Source of the DNA: Myxococcales bacterium
GTDB taxonomy: Bacteria > Myxococcota_A > UBA9042
Length of the DNA: 41,563 bases
NCBI GenBank assembly: GCA_009692465.1
Contig: SHZD01000028.1
Coordinates: 1 to 41,563 of the forward strand
Direction of reading: 5' to 3'
Under the pieces are notes generated by a model. That model was not told the DNA's origin, searched no databases, and saw only the letters and a list, made by a program, of their open reading frames with translations. A program made the translations under genes and the position numbers. Below, piece after piece: positions 24,117 through 32,972 of the stretch. Position 1 is the first letter of the stretch, and each line of letters begins with the position of its first letter.

Positions 24117-24686
24117 CTATTTGCCAGCGCGTTCAATAAACCGGCCATCGCGGGTGTCAATTTTCAGCTTGTCGGTGATGGTAATGAATAACGGCACCGC
24201 AACCTTATACCCGGTTTCCGTGGTGACCACCTTGGTCGCGCCGGTGGCGGTGTTGCCTTGGACCGCCGGATCACAGTCCGTCAGGCGCATGACCACGAAA
24301 TTGGGCGGGTAAATCTGAATCGGCTTGTTGTTGTGCATCAGCACGCTGCACGACGAATTGTCGATCAGAAAATAACGGGCTTCGCCAACCGAGTCCGCTG
24401 CAATTTCAAACTGCTCGTAGGACTCTTTGTTCATGAAATGCCAGTTGCTGCCATCGCTGTACAAATAGTCGCACTGGACTTCTTCGCAATCGGCCTCGCC
24501 GACCACGTCGCCAGACCGAAAGGTCTTGTCGATGGTATTGCCGCGAATCAGGTTCTTAATGCGCGTGGTCACAAACGCCGTGCCCTTGCCGGGTTTAACA
24601 TGCTGGAAATCGACGATTTCCCACGGCACGCTTTCCATTTCAATTTTGAGACCTTTGCGAAATTGGGATGTATCGATCGTGCCCAT
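24117..24686 (-). CDS. efp: Elongation factor P
   Basis: A 189-residue protein, the usual length. The start at ATG 24686 gives MGTIDTSQFRKGLKIEM, the normal N-terminus. The three beta-barrel OB/KOW domains are recognisable. The modification loop reads VKPGKGTAF with K34 at the tip, the residue that is beta-lysylated in many bacteria. EF-P binds beside the ribosomal P site and relieves stalling at polyproline stretches. That fits this genome, whose neighbouring proteins are unusually proline-rich. It lies between aroQ (100-base gap) and the TPR gene (35 bases). No epmA or epmB gene is seen in the window. Confidence 0.96.
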   Translation of the reverse strand: MGTIDTSQFRKGLKIEMESVPWEIVDFQHVKPGKGTAFVTTRIKNLIRGNTIDKTFRSGDVVGEADCEEVQCDYLYSDGSNWHFMNKESYEQFEIAADSVGEARYFLIDNSSCSVLMHNNKPIQIYPPNFVVMRLTDCDPAVQGNTATGATKVVTTETGYKVAVPLFITITDKLKIDTRDGRFIERAGK

Positions 24687-24786
24687 GTTTTCCAGTTTGT
24701 TGCCAGGGTCCAAAGCGCGCGCAAGGCGGCTGGACTAGTGGGCAACGCAAATGCGGCCAAGCGCGAACCGGAACCTCCGGCTGCGT

Positions 24787-25257
24787 TTAGCCCGTCGCCT
24801 TCAAGCTGCGCAAGTGGTGAATCAACCCCCGCAGCGCCAGACCATAGCCGACCGGTCCCAAGCCAACGATGCGCCCAAGGGCAACGTCGGCGATGAACGA
24901 CTGGCGGCGAAACGGCTCGCGCGCGTCAGGATTGCTTAGATGCACCTCGACCACAGGCTTGGCGACAGCGAGCACGGCATCGCGCAGCGCCACGCTGGTG
25001 TGAGTATAGCCCGCTGGGTTGAAAATGTAAGCGTCGGCCAGCAGGCGGGTGTGGTGCAGGCGGTCGATCAGCGCACTCTCGCTATTGCTTTGAAAAGTAT
25101 CAAGAGTTGCACCCAGTTCAGCGGACAGGGCTCGCAAATACTCGTCCAGCGCCGGCAGGGTCATTGAGCCATACACCTCTGGCTCGCGTTCACCCAGCAA
25201 GTTCATGTTCGGCCCGTGCAAGACTTCAATGTGCACAGTGGTGGTCGGCCTCAGCAT
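24787..25257 (-). CDS. aroQ: Type II 3-dehydroquinate dehydratase
   Basis: A 156-residue protein, slightly longer than the usual 145-150. Motifs in order are HGPNMNLLGEREPEVYG (N18, R24, Y29), NPAGYTHTSVALRDA (N80, H86) and EVHLSNPDAREPFRRQS (H106, R117), covering the lid-loop arginine, catalytic tyrosine and histidine of AroQ. It dehydrates 3-dehydroquinate to 3-dehydroshikimate in the shikimate pathway and forms a dodecamer in characterised members. Its ATG overlaps the stop of the metalloprotease gene by seven bases. It is followed by efp, a neighbour commonly seen in bacteria. Confidence 0.96.
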   Translation of the reverse strand: MLRPTTTVHIEVLHGPNMNLLGEREPEVYGSMTLPALDEYLRALSAELGATLDTFQSNSESALIDRLHHTRLLADAYIFNPAGYTHTSVALRDAVLAVAKPVVEVHLSNPDAREPFRRQSFIADVALGRIVGLGPVGYGLALRGLIHHLRSLKATG

Positions 25258-26282
25258 TGCGAATTCTCCCTCGATTGGCGTTTCCTGGCGTTGCCGGTTC
25301 GTCCAAGCCCGAGCGCGACTACACAGACCACGATGAGGGCCGTGTACGGGCTGGGCTGGCTACCGCTGCGGCCGGCCGCACAGTCGCCGCTTGGGCCCCC
25401 ATCGACCGGGGCCGCCGGTTTTTTCGCGCACGAATGGTCGCGCCCGCAGCCGCCTTGGTACGCGGCGCAAATGCCTTGCCGATCATCGCCGTGCAGCGTC
25501 GATTTCTTCGTTTGCCCAGACGGGCCGCTGTTGTCCATGGTGGCGTCTGCGGCGCCGCTGTGGTCCAGCCCAAGCAGGTGGCCGATTTCGTGGGTCAGCG
25601 TATTGGCCAAGTGCTGCTGACCGGGCGCGCACAGGTCGACGCAAAAATCGTGGTCGCGGTCGTCGAGCAAGATGTCGGCGTCGATGATCTCGCCGCTGCA
25701 CTGATCAAAGGTGACGACGGTCAAGGCAAAGATGGTCTGACCGTAGGGCCAAATCTGGCTGGCGCCGATGGTGTGAATGAAATTGCCATTGCTGATTCTC
25801 TTTTTGCACGGCACCGCGGTGTTGGCGCAGTCGCTGCCCGGTGTGGTCGGCGCCGCCAAGTCGACGGCTTGCAGGGTGATCGGCAGCGCCTGGACGGCAG
25901 TGGTGGCAGTGGCCGGGCACTGCGTCGCTTGCCACTGGGCCAACGCCCGTTGCGTTTCGGCCTGCACCGCTTTGGCGCTAATGCCTTGTAAGCCGTTCAA
26001 ATCCACACTGATGCGCACGTCGGCGACGGCAGAACCGGCAGTGGCGCTTGGATACCAGCGCAGGGTGCACCGGCTGCCACTTTCGGTCTGGTACAGCACC
26101 CAAGCGTCGGCCGGCGTCGGTACCAGCAGTGGCCCGCAGACCACGGCTAGCCAGCCCCAAACCCACCTGCTCAACCGCGGCCAGCCCAAGCGGGCGACCC
26201 CCAAGAGGCTGCCCACCGAGCGCCTGCCTATCGAGCGTGAAGGCGCCAAGACTGTGCTGCCTCGAATTGGGTTTGTCATCAT
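25251..26282 (-). CDS. Exported matrixin-like zinc metalloprotease with MYXO-CTERM-like tail
   Basis: A 343-residue protein. I place the start at ATG 26282 (or 26279), which gives a basic n-region, a hydrophobic stretch WVWGWLAVVCGPLLV and cleavage after PADA near residue 60; the open frame further upstream runs into the divergent murI gene. The zinc site HEIGHLLGLDH lies at 231-241, followed by a Met-turn candidate ATMDNSG, typical of matrixins. Several cysteine pairs are present. The C-terminus has a cysteine (GDCAAG), a hydrophobic span YTALIVVCVVALGLG and an Arg/Lys-rich end, the layout of MYXO-CTERM sorting tags. It is likely a surface-anchored protease. It overlaps aroQ but has no metabolic link to it. 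Confidence 0.82.
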   Translation of the reverse strand: MMTNPIRGSTVLAPSRSIGRRSVGSLLGVARLGWPRLSRWVWGWLAVVCGPLLVPTPADAWVLYQTESGSRCTLRWYPSATAGSAVADVRISVDLNGLQGISAKAVQAETQRALAQWQATQCPATATTAVQALPITLQAVDLAAPTTPGSDCANTAVPCKKRISNGNFIHTIGASQIWPYGQTIFALTVVTFDQCSGEIIDADILLDDRDHDFCVDLCAPGQQHLANTLTHEIGHLLGLDHSGAADATMDNSGPSGQTKKSTLHGDDRQGICAAYQGGCGRDHSCAKKPAAPVDGGPSGDCAAGRSGSQPSPYTALIVVCVVALGLGRTGNARKRQSRENSQC

Positions 26283-26332
26283 CAGCAAGGGCGGTTTCGG
26301 TGGTGAACGGGTGGCCTGTGGCAAACTCGGCC

Positions 26333-26405
26333 CTGGCAACCGCGGCCTCTGGCAACCGCGGCCTCTGGCAACCGCGGCCTCTGGCCACAGCGGCCTCTGG
26401 CCACA
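26333..26405. repeat. 16-bp intergenic tandem repeat, about 4.5 copies
   Basis: CTGGCAACCGCGGCCT is repeated three times exactly, then once with changes (CTGGCCACAGCGGCCT), then partially. It lies between the divergent metalloprotease and murI start codons. The unit is not a multiple of three, which supports a non-coding location and excludes the longer frame of the protease gene. Confidence 0.9.
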
Positions 26406-26466
26406 AACGCGCCGCGGCCGCCAGTGTACTTGACCAGCGCTCCGCGGCCAACCAAACTGCTCGCCC

Positions 26467-27282
26467 ATGGACGCTTCCGGTTGTGCACGCATTGCCGTCT
26501 TTGATTCAGGAGTCGGCGGCCTGACCGTGCTGGCGGCCGTGCATGCCGCGTTGCCGCATCTCAACTTGCGCTTCTTGGGCGACACCGCGCGCCTGCCCTA
26601 TGGCACCAAAAGCGCACACACAGTAGAGCGGTACGCGCTTCAGGCCGCCCAATGCCTGTTGCGCGACGGCGCGGTCGATGCGTTGGTGGTGGCCTGCAAT
26701 ACGGCGTCGTCGTGTGCCCTGCCGGCGTTGCGGGCGGCGCTCGATGTCGAAGTCCTCGGCGTCATTGAACCAGGAGCGGCGGCGGCAGTGGCGGCCACCC
26801 GCAGCGGTCACATCGGCGTCATTGGCACCGAGCGCACCGTGGCCTCCGGTGCCTATGCGCAGGCAGTGGCGGCGCTGGACCCGCAGTTGGTCGTTCACGC
26901 CCGCGCCACCCCATTGCTGGTCAGTTTGGCCGAGGAAGGCTGGTTCGAGCATCCGGCGACCGACGCCGCGCTGCGCGCCTACCTGCAACCGTGGCTCACC
27001 GATCCGCAAGTGCGGCACATCGACACCTTGGTGCTGGGGTGCACCCATTATCCGGTGTTTGCGCCCGCTTTGCACCGCGTAATCGGCGAACTGTTGGGCC
27101 GATCGGTGACATTGGTCGATTCGGCCGCGCCCATCGCTAGCGAACTGGCGCAGCGCTTTGCCAAATCTGCGGGCAGCGGTCAGGTGCAATTGTACGCCAC
27201 CGATTCGCTGGAGCGATTTGCGCGGGTGGGCGGTCTGTTTTTTCCGATGACGACGAGTCAATTGGCGCTGATCGACTTGTAG
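26467..27282 (+). CDS. murI: Glutamate racemase
   Basis: A 271-residue protein. FDSGVGGLTVL (D13, S14), VVACNTASS with catalytic C77, and LGCTHYP with catalytic C192 are the two-cysteine signatures of MurI. GDTARLPYGTKS is the conserved substrate loop. It interconverts L- and D-glutamate to supply D-Glu for peptidoglycan in the cytoplasm. The length is normal. It is divergent from the metalloprotease operon with a 16-bp tandem array in the shared promoter region, and converges on the adenylate cyclase gene, 80 bases apart. Confidence 0.96.
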   Translation: MDASGCARIAVFDSGVGGLTVLAAVHAALPHLNLRFLGDTARLPYGTKSAHTVERYALQAAQCLLRDGAVDALVVACNTASSCALPALRAALDVEVLGVIEPGAAAAVAATRSGHIGVIGTERTVASGAYAQAVAALDPQLVVHARATPLLVSLAEEGWFEHPATDAALRAYLQPWLTDPQVRHIDTLVLGCTHYPVFAPALHRVIGELLGRSVTLVDSAAPIASELAQRFAKSAGSGQVQLYATDSLERFARVGGLFFPMTTSQLALIDL

Positions 27283-27361
27283 AATCCGACCACAGCGTCG
27301 AACCGCAACGACGCGCGACGAAATATAGGATTGTGCGCAATAGTCAGTGAAAGCTGCGCGC

Positions 27362-29518
27362 TCACTCGTCTTCGTGCGGCGGCGGCGGCGGCGGTGGACC
27401 CAACGGTCGCCGCAGCGTCGGCCCGCGCAAGCCATGGCTGGGCGGCGCAGAGCCCGCAGGCGGTGGCGGAATCGCCGCAATTGGGGCATTGGGATGATCG
27501 CGGCCCACGGGCGCGCTTCCAGGCGGCGGTGGCGGCGGGATCAGGCCGGAAACTGGGCGGGTCGCCGGTGGCGGCCCTAGCGGCGGCCCAAACCGCGGCG
27601 GTTTAGTCGGCGCATCGGTCGAAGTGGCGATGTGGGCTTGAATTGGCGTTGGGGCGTTGGCGGCCGACACCCGAGCCGCCGACAGCGCCGTCGAGAGCAT
27701 CGGCGGCACCGCAAACTGGGTCGAATCCGCGCGCGGTGGCGGCCGCAACTGCTGCAGGCGGCTTAGCCCGGGCAGGCCGCGGGCCAACTGGGTGTGGGCC
27801 GGCTGGCGCGCTGGCGGTCGGGCTAGAGTGGGGCCATCCAATTCGTCCTGCGTGGCCTGCTGTTTGGGCACCGTTGGGGCGTCGATAGGCGAACTCGCAG
27901 TCGCATCGACTACCACGCGCTCGACCGTTCGCCGGTCGGGATTGTCCTCGCCTACGCCAATTTCGTCGTCGTCGGTCTTGCCGTCCTTTAGTTCAGCGCC
28001 GGGTCGCCGCACTTCAAACACGGTCAGGGCCAATTCCTTGCCCTTGACGTGCACCGGCGGCAGTGGCCGCACCGGTACCGACTTGCCCGTCGCCTCGTAA
28101 CAGCCTTGGGTGATGATGATCTCAACCCCAAAATCCTTGGTCAAGTCCTGAACCCGCGAGGCGATATTGACGGTGTCACCGATGACGGTGTACTCCATCT
28201 TGCGATCCGAGCCGATATTGCCAGCGATGAGCGGGCCAGAGTGCACGCCAATGCCAATGCGAATGTGGACACCGCCGCGTTTGGCTTGGTCTTCATTGAA
28301 TTTGTCCAGTTCTTCCAACATGCGCTGGGCCGCCCGCACCGCGCGGCTGGCATCGTCGGGTCGCTCCACCGGCGCCCCAAACACGGCCATCACCGCGTCG
28401 CCAATGAACTTGTCGACGATACCGCCCTCATCGAACACAATGGCCACCATCCGTTGCAGGTAGTCATTGAGGAACGCTACCACCCCTTCAGGCTCCATCC
28501 TCTCGGAAATACTGGTAAATCCGCGAATATCCGAAAACAACACCGTCGCCGTTTGCTTGGACGACAGCTTGCCACCATCGGAAATCTTCAGCGCCCGCTG
28601 CACCACATCCTTGGGCACGTATTTTTGAAAGACCTGGCGGACATGCTTTTCGGCCTCGCGCGATTGTTGCATCTGTTCGTACAGCGTCGCGTTTTCAATG
28701 GCAATTGCCGCCTGATCCGCAAATGCTTGCAACAAATTGAGCGATTCTTGGCTAAATTCCTGCTCGGCGACCGAACTGTCGACGTAAATGCAGCCAATGA
28801 CGCGATCTTTGACCTTGAGCGGTGCGCACATCAGCGACCAGATTTCCAGCGCGGCAATCGTCTGGCTCATGCCGGCCAAATCGGACTGGGCGTCAATGGT
28901 CAGCACCGGTTCGCCGGTCGAAAACACGCTCGCCATCACCGACCGCGAGATTTTCTTTTCCGGTTCTTCGATCGGCTGCCACGCTCGATTGCGCGCGACC
29001 TCGAAGGTGTGAGCGCCGTCAGTAAAGCGGATCAGAAAGCCGCGCTCGGCGTTGGTCAGGCCGATGCCTTTTTCGACGACCAGCTCCAACAGTTTGCGGG
29101 CGTCCAATTCGCCCGACACCGCCTTGGCAATGTCCAGCAGCATCATAAAGTTGCGCAGCCGTCTCGACAGTTCGGCGATGTCGCCCTGAGGATCGGTGCC
29201 GAACATGCCCGGCATGGCCCGCCGTTCCACATCGGACAACTGAAAAGTCAAAACGCTCATGCCCAATTGGACTTGATCGTCGTGCTGCAGGCGATGTTCG
29301 CTGATGGCTAAGTTGTTGCAGTAGGTGCCATTGAAGGAACCCAAGTCGCGCAACACCCAAACTCCAGTATTTTTGTGCACTTCGCAGTGGCGGCGCGACA
29401 AGCTGGGATCGTCCAGGTGCACCTCGGCGTCGCGGGCCCGGCCGATCACCACAACGCGATCGTCGCGCAGCTGCAGTGAGCTGACGACGCCGTTGGTGTT
29501 GATCAGGAACGATGCCAT
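27362..29518 (-). CDS. FHA-GAF class III adenylate cyclase
   Basis: A 718-residue cytoplasmic protein starting at ATG 29518; the frame upstream overlaps a dispersed repeat and is not protein-like. FHA domain: about 1-95, with GRARDAEV, SRRH and LGSFNGT. GAF domain: about 130-285. Class III cyclase: about 320-500, with metal ligands D330 and D374 (FSDIRGF, GDAVMAVFG), the adenine-selecting residues K370 (DKFIGD) and T444 (YTVIGD), N451 and R455. All catalytic residues look intact, so cAMP production is expected. The FHA domain should bind a phosphothreonine, linking the cyclase to Ser/Thr kinase signalling. The last ~190 residues are Pro-rich and probably disordered. The divergent gene is a glycosyltransferase. 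Confidence 0.92.
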   Translation of the reverse strand: MASFLINTNGVVSSLQLRDDRVVVIGRARDAEVHLDDPSLSRRHCEVHKNTGVWVLRDLGSFNGTYCNNLAISEHRLQHDDQVQLGMSVLTFQLSDVERRAMPGMFGTDPQGDIAELSRRLRNFMMLLDIAKAVSGELDARKLLELVVEKGIGLTNAERGFLIRFTDGAHTFEVARNRAWQPIEEPEKKISRSVMASVFSTGEPVLTIDAQSDLAGMSQTIAALEIWSLMCAPLKVKDRVIGCIYVDSSVAEQEFSQESLNLLQAFADQAAIAIENATLYEQMQQSREAEKHVRQVFQKYVPKDVVQRALKISDGGKLSSKQTATVLFSDIRGFTSISERMEPEGVVAFLNDYLQRMVAIVFDEGGIVDKFIGDAVMAVFGAPVERPDDASRAVRAAQRMLEELDKFNEDQAKRGGVHIRIGIGVHSGPLIAGNIGSDRKMEYTVIGDTVNIASRVQDLTKDFGVEIIITQGCYEATGKSVPVRPLPPVHVKGKELALTVFEVRRPGAELKDGKTDDDEIGVGEDNPDRRTVERVVVDATASSPIDAPTVPKQQATQDELDGPTLARPPARQPAHTQLARGLPGLSRLQQLRPPPRADSTQFAVPPMLSTALSAARVSAANAPTPIQAHIATSTDAPTKPPRFGPPLGPPPATRPVSGLIPPPPPPGSAPVGRDHPNAPIAAIPPPPAGSAPPSHGLRGPTLRRPLGPPPPPPPHEDE

Positions 29519-29718
29519 GCAGTTTCCGAGTGCGGGGAGTACGGCGCGCGCAAGGAGTAGCCGTTGCGCGCCAGTCTGCGGGCAGCCTGCCCTTGCCGTC
29601 CAGTGGCCGATCCGTCCATCGAGCAGTTCCAAAGCGCGGCTGTGGGGCCATCCCCAACCACCAGAAGTAACCTTGGTGCATACCCCAAAGGCAACCGGCG
29701 TGCAACTGCAACCGAATG

Positions 29719-29889
29719 CCGCGATTGCCCGCTTTCGGCGCAACACGCTTGGTCCCAAATTCACCACCGAAATTGCCGGCGACCCCCGATTTGGGATGCC
29801 AGTGCCCTGTCGCTCGCTGTCGCTCGACAAGGAGCAAGGAGAAAGGCGACGCCGCGACGCCGAGATGCGCCCAAAGCGGGGGATCGCGG
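29719..29889. repeat. Dispersed repeat family 1, copy B (most complete)
   Basis: This 171-base copy has near-perfect 24-base terminal inverted repeats: CCGCGATTGCCCGCTTTCGG then CGCA at the left, and TGCGCCCAAAGCGGGGGATC then GCGG at the right. The core CCCAAATTCACCACCGAAAT and CCCGATTTGGGATGCC is followed by two copies of the 10-base unit CTGTCGCTCG and ACAAGGAGCAAGGAG. It lies in the 453-base divergent region between the cyclase and glycosyltransferase genes. Confidence 0.87.
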
Positions 29890-29971
29890 TGGTAAAGGCG
29901 GCTTGCCTGTGCTGATCACCTATGCGATGGTGAAACGGCAGCGGCCGAGGGCAGGCCGCGCAACGAGTTGC

Positions 29972-31267
29972 ATGCCGTCCCTGCTGTTGGTCACCGCCGC
30001 ATTTGCTCCTTCGCAATGGGTCGGCGCGCGGCGACCTGAGCGCATGGCCCTGCATCTGCCACGGCTGGGCTGGCAGGTGACGGTACTGACGTTGCGTCCG
30101 GCCTACGTGCTGCCATTAGACCCCAATTTGCGCTACAGCGGCGCTGCCGAATTGGTGCACACCCACGCCGTGATGCCGCGGCTGGCCGCTCGCAAGCTGC
30201 GCGACCTCAGCCAGATTTGGCCGCCCAAGCGACCTCAGCCGACGGTGGTGGCACAGGGGCTTGCCGCTGGCGATCGGTCGCTGCCGCAGACCAGATTGGC
30301 GCGCTGGGTCGGGCAACTCGATCATGCCGTGCAGCAAGTCGAGTTTCCCGATGAGCACATCGGTTGGGCGCCCTTTGCCTACGCTGCCATGCGCGGGCGG
30401 CGCTTTGATGTCGTGCTCGCCACTATTCCGCCGTTTTCGACCGCGGTGGTGGCCCAGCGGTTGGCGCGCCACTGCCACGCCAAGTTGGTGATCGACTATC
30501 GCGACAGCTGGACCGAGGTCGTGGCTCTGGCTGGCGACGACGCGGCGACCCAGCGTCATCGCCACGCTGAGGATAAGTTGCTCGGGCAGGCTGATCTGGT
30601 GGTGGGGGTAACGCCGACCTTGGTCGACCGCCTGCAGCCGCGCACCCACGCGCCCGTGACTTTTATCCCCAACGCCATCGACGACCCGCTGCCGGCGGCG
30701 CCGTTGCCGGATCACCCGCGCATCGCCTACATCGGTTCACTGGCGTATGGTCGCGATTTGCAGCCGATTTTTCGCGCAATGGCGACTCTGCGTCAGGATC
30801 ACGGCACCACCGTCCGCTGCAGCTACGCCGGCCCGCACGCGGCACTGGCAATCGCGCAAGCCACTGAGGCATCCGTAGCCGATCTGGTGGACGTTCAAGG
30901 CCAAATCACCCTGCAAAGCGCGCTGCAATTGGTCGATGGCGCCCATGCTGCGGTCGTCATCAGCAGCCCCGGCTACGAGTACGCCTGGCCGGGCAAGATT
31001 TTTGAAATTTTGGGCCGCGGTCGGCCCTTGCTGGCCATTGGTTCGGCCGATAGTGAAGTCATGCGCATGCCGCGCCAGTTTGGGCTCGGTTGGGGCCATA
31101 CCCCGGCCGATCACCAGGGCCTCGTGGCCACCTTGCGCGCGATCGCCGCCGGTCAGTCGCCCGATCTCGCAGCTATTGCGCAGTTTTCTGCGGCCGCTAC
31201 CATGCGCGACCTTGCAGCCGCGCTGCAGCAGATCCTTGCCGCCCCGCCACGTCACCTACACAGCTGA
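29972..31267 (+). CDS. GT4-type glycosyltransferase
   Basis: A 431-residue protein. The start at ATG 29972 gives MPSLLLVTAAFAPSQWVGAR, the usual first strand and loop of GT-B enzymes; the long upstream open frame crosses a dispersed repeat and is excluded. VIDYRDSW matches the DLRDPW signature of GT4 N-terminal domains. The C-terminal domain has TFIPNAID, IAYIGSLAYGRDL and WPGKIFEILGRGRPLLAI, the nucleotide-sugar binding region with its glutamate. It probably transfers a sugar from an activated donor to an envelope or exopolysaccharide acceptor at the inner face of the membrane. No other polysaccharide genes are adjacent, and it is followed after 31 bases by nucleoside-salvage genes. Confidence 0.8.
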   Translation: MPSLLLVTAAFAPSQWVGARRPERMALHLPRLGWQVTVLTLRPAYVLPLDPNLRYSGAAELVHTHAVMPRLAARKLRDLSQIWPPKRPQPTVVAQGLAAGDRSLPQTRLARWVGQLDHAVQQVEFPDEHIGWAPFAYAAMRGRRFDVVLATIPPFSTAVVAQRLARHCHAKLVIDYRDSWTEVVALAGDDAATQRHRHAEDKLLGQADLVVGVTPTLVDRLQPRTHAPVTFIPNAIDDPLPAAPLPDHPRIAYIGSLAYGRDLQPIFRAMATLRQDHGTTVRCSYAGPHAALAIAQATEASVADLVDVQGQITLQSALQLVDGAHAAVVISSPGYEYAWPGKIFEILGRGRPLLAIGSADSEVMRMPRQFGLGWGHTPADHQGLVATLRAIAAGQSPDLAAIAQFSAAATMRDLAAALQQILAAPPRHLHS

Positions 31268-31298
31268 CCTTTTACCAATCAAGTTGAACGCATTGCCC

Positions 31299-32216
31299 AT
31301 GACACCCACCCAGCCAGCCCCCACCGCCGCCACCGACGCGGCCGAGCTCGCAGCCCAACTTCAGCGCGCGGTCGCCGCCATTACCGCAGAGTTGGGAGAC
31401 GTTTCAGCCCCCATCGGCCTAGTCTTGGGCAGTGGTCTGGGCGGCGTCGCCAATCAGATCGAAGACGCCCGCCGCCTGTCCTTTGAGCGTATCCCCCATT
31501 TTGCTGCCTCGACCGTGCCGGGCCACGCCGGTCAGTTGGTCGCGGGTCGCTGGCAGGGCAAGCAAGTGCTGGCGTTGGCCGGCCGCGTGCACTACTACGA
31601 AGGCCATTTGTGGACGCAAGTCACCTTGCCTATTCGGGTGTTGGCCCTGTTGGGTGTGCAGGTGCTGGTCGTTACCAACGCGGCTGGCGCTGTGCATACC
31701 GCGCTGCAACCCGGTGATTTGATGTTGATGACCGACCACATCAACTTGACCGGTGGCAACCCGCTGATCGGCGCCAACGATGGGCGTTTGGGGCCGCGCT
31801 TTCCCGATATGACTTGCGCCTACGACGTTGAGCTGCGCCAACTGGCCCTGCAAGTGGCGGCCGAGCGCGCCATTGCCCTGCGCCAAGGCGTGTATTGTGG
31901 CCTGACCGGGCCGTCCTACGAAACACCGGCTGAAATTCGCATGTTGTCTCTACTTGGCGCCGATGTTGTCGGCATGTCCACGGTCAGCGAGACCATCGTC
32001 GCTCGGCACATGGGCGTGCGGGTCCTGGGCTTGTCGTGCGTGACCAATTTGGGCGCTGGCTTGGGGGCGGGCACGCTCGATCACGGCCATGTCGCTGATG
32101 TCGCCAACGATGCGACCGCCCGAATGACCGCGCTAGTCGCTGGGTTTGTCGCCGCTCTGCCCCCAATGGTGGCTCAATCGAGACCGTCCATGATCGCCCA
32201 ATCGAGGTCGCTGTGA
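31299..32216 (+). CDS. punA: Purine nucleoside phosphorylase (class I, trimeric type)
   Basis: A 305-residue protein starting at ATG 31299. Family landmarks are VLGSGLGG (44-48, phosphate loop), GHAGQLVAG, RVHYYEGH, VTNAAGAV, the GLTGPSYETPAEIRML block with the purine-site glutamate, VGMSTVSE and LSCVTNLGAG. The asparagine in the last motif is the residue that usually specifies 6-oxopurines (inosine, guanosine). The enzyme cleaves purine nucleosides with phosphate to base and ribose-1-phosphate. About 15 N-terminal and 20 C-terminal residues extend beyond the usual fold. Its stop overlaps the next start (GTGA), coupling it to cytidine deaminase. Confidence 0.93.
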   Translation: MTPTQPAPTAATDAAELAAQLQRAVAAITAELGDVSAPIGLVLGSGLGGVANQIEDARRLSFERIPHFAASTVPGHAGQLVAGRWQGKQVLALAGRVHYYEGHLWTQVTLPIRVLALLGVQVLVVTNAAGAVHTALQPGDLMLMTDHINLTGGNPLIGANDGRLGPRFPDMTCAYDVELRQLALQVAAERAIALRQGVYCGLTGPSYETPAEIRMLSLLGADVVGMSTVSETIVARHMGVRVLGLSCVTNLGAGLGAGTLDHGHVADVANDATARMTALVAGFVAALPPMVAQSRPSMIAQSRSL

Positions 32217-32716
32217 GTCAGGCTATTGCCCAAGCCAGCCCCGCCGCCCAACTGCTGTGGGCCCACAGTGGCGCATTGCACGGTCGCCCCCACTTGGTGG
32301 CCTTGCTGCTGCAAGCCGAGCAGGTGCGTCAGCGCGCCTACGCCCCTTATTCTGGCTTTGCGGTGGGCGCCGCGTTGTTGACGGCATCGGGGGCCACCTA
32401 CTGTGGCGTCAACGTCGAAAACGCAAGCTATCCAGTTAGTTGTTGTGCCGAGCGCAGCGTGGTGTGCGGGGCCGTTTCAGCTGGCGATCGCCAGTTTGTC
32501 GCGATTGCCATTGTCACCGATGCCGACGAGCCGGCGGCACCGTGCGGGCTGTGTCGCCAGACGTTGTGCGAATTTGGGCTCGATCTAGAAGTGATTTTGG
32601 CCAGCACGGCCGGTCAGGTGTGGAGTACCACGTTGCGCGAGTTGTTGCCGGCGGCGTTTACGCCCGACAGTTTTGAGCCCAGACCGGGGCGGACGGGACC
32701 GGGCAGTCGCAGTTAG
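32213..32716 (+). CDS. cdd: Cytidine deaminase
   Basis: A 167-residue protein starting at GTG 32213, overlapping the upstream stop by four bases. Zinc ligands and proton shuttle are visible as C78-A-E80 and C111-x-x-C114 (PCGLC), the three-cysteine arrangement of tetrameric Cdd enzymes. YAPYSGFAVGAALL and NVENASYP are the conserved substrate segments. It deaminates cytidine and deoxycytidine to uridine forms in pyrimidine salvage. The N-terminal 27 residues and the last 20 are extra compared with a typical 130-residue Cdd. Gene order with a purine phosphorylase is a nucleoside-salvage pair. Confidence 0.94.
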   Translation: MSQAIAQASPAAQLLWAHSGALHGRPHLVALLLQAEQVRQRAYAPYSGFAVGAALLTASGATYCGVNVENASYPVSCCAERSVVCGAVSAGDRQFVAIAIVTDADEPAAPCGLCRQTLCEFGLDLEVILASTAGQVWSTTLRELLPAAFTPDSFEPRPGRTGPGSRS

Positions 32717-32730
32717 GGTCCGTGTAAAAT

Positions 32731-32755
32731 CAAGTCGATTTGACACCTCGGCCCA
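32731..32755. terminator. Inverted repeat just after cdd
   Basis: GTGTAAAATC and GATTTGACAC form a 10-base stem with one mismatch and a five-base loop, 14 bases after the cdd stop. It could end the transcript, though there is no clear T-run. AGGGTCCGTGTAAAAT also has the look of a mobile-element end. Confidence 0.4.
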
Positions 32756-32850
32756 TCGCTTGTTTGGTGGGTCGCTAACTCGCGGGCTTTTCAAGCCGCC
32801 TGCACGCTCCGTTCCGATCACGGTTCGATCGAGTAATTCTTGCTCGGGCC

Positions 32851-32886
32851 CTAGGAGCGTGTCGGAGTATTCCGACTCGCTCCTAG
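32851..32886. other. 36-bp near-perfect inverted repeat
   Basis: CTAGGAGCGTGTCGGA and TCCGACTCGCTCCTAG surround GTAT, with one mismatch in 16. It looks like two element ends in head-to-head contact. A second perfect hairpin (CGCCGTCT-GGCT-AGACGGCG, 32887-32906) abuts it. Confidence 0.7.
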
Positions 32887-32972
32887 CGCCGTCTGGCTAG
32901 ACGGCGGCAACTGTCTGAAACTGCACGGATTCATTCCGGGCAGTTCTTGGACAGTTGAGAATATCTGAGAAG

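Noticed and set aside
28049..29311. 420-codon plus-strand frame opposite the adenylate cyclase
   Set aside because: This is a shadow of strong minus-strand coding with FHA, GAF and cyclase motifs.
29564..29971. N-terminal extension of the glycosyltransferase to 29564
   Set aside because: The extension crosses dispersed repeat copy B and lacks protein-like sequence; the GT-B first strand begins at 29972.
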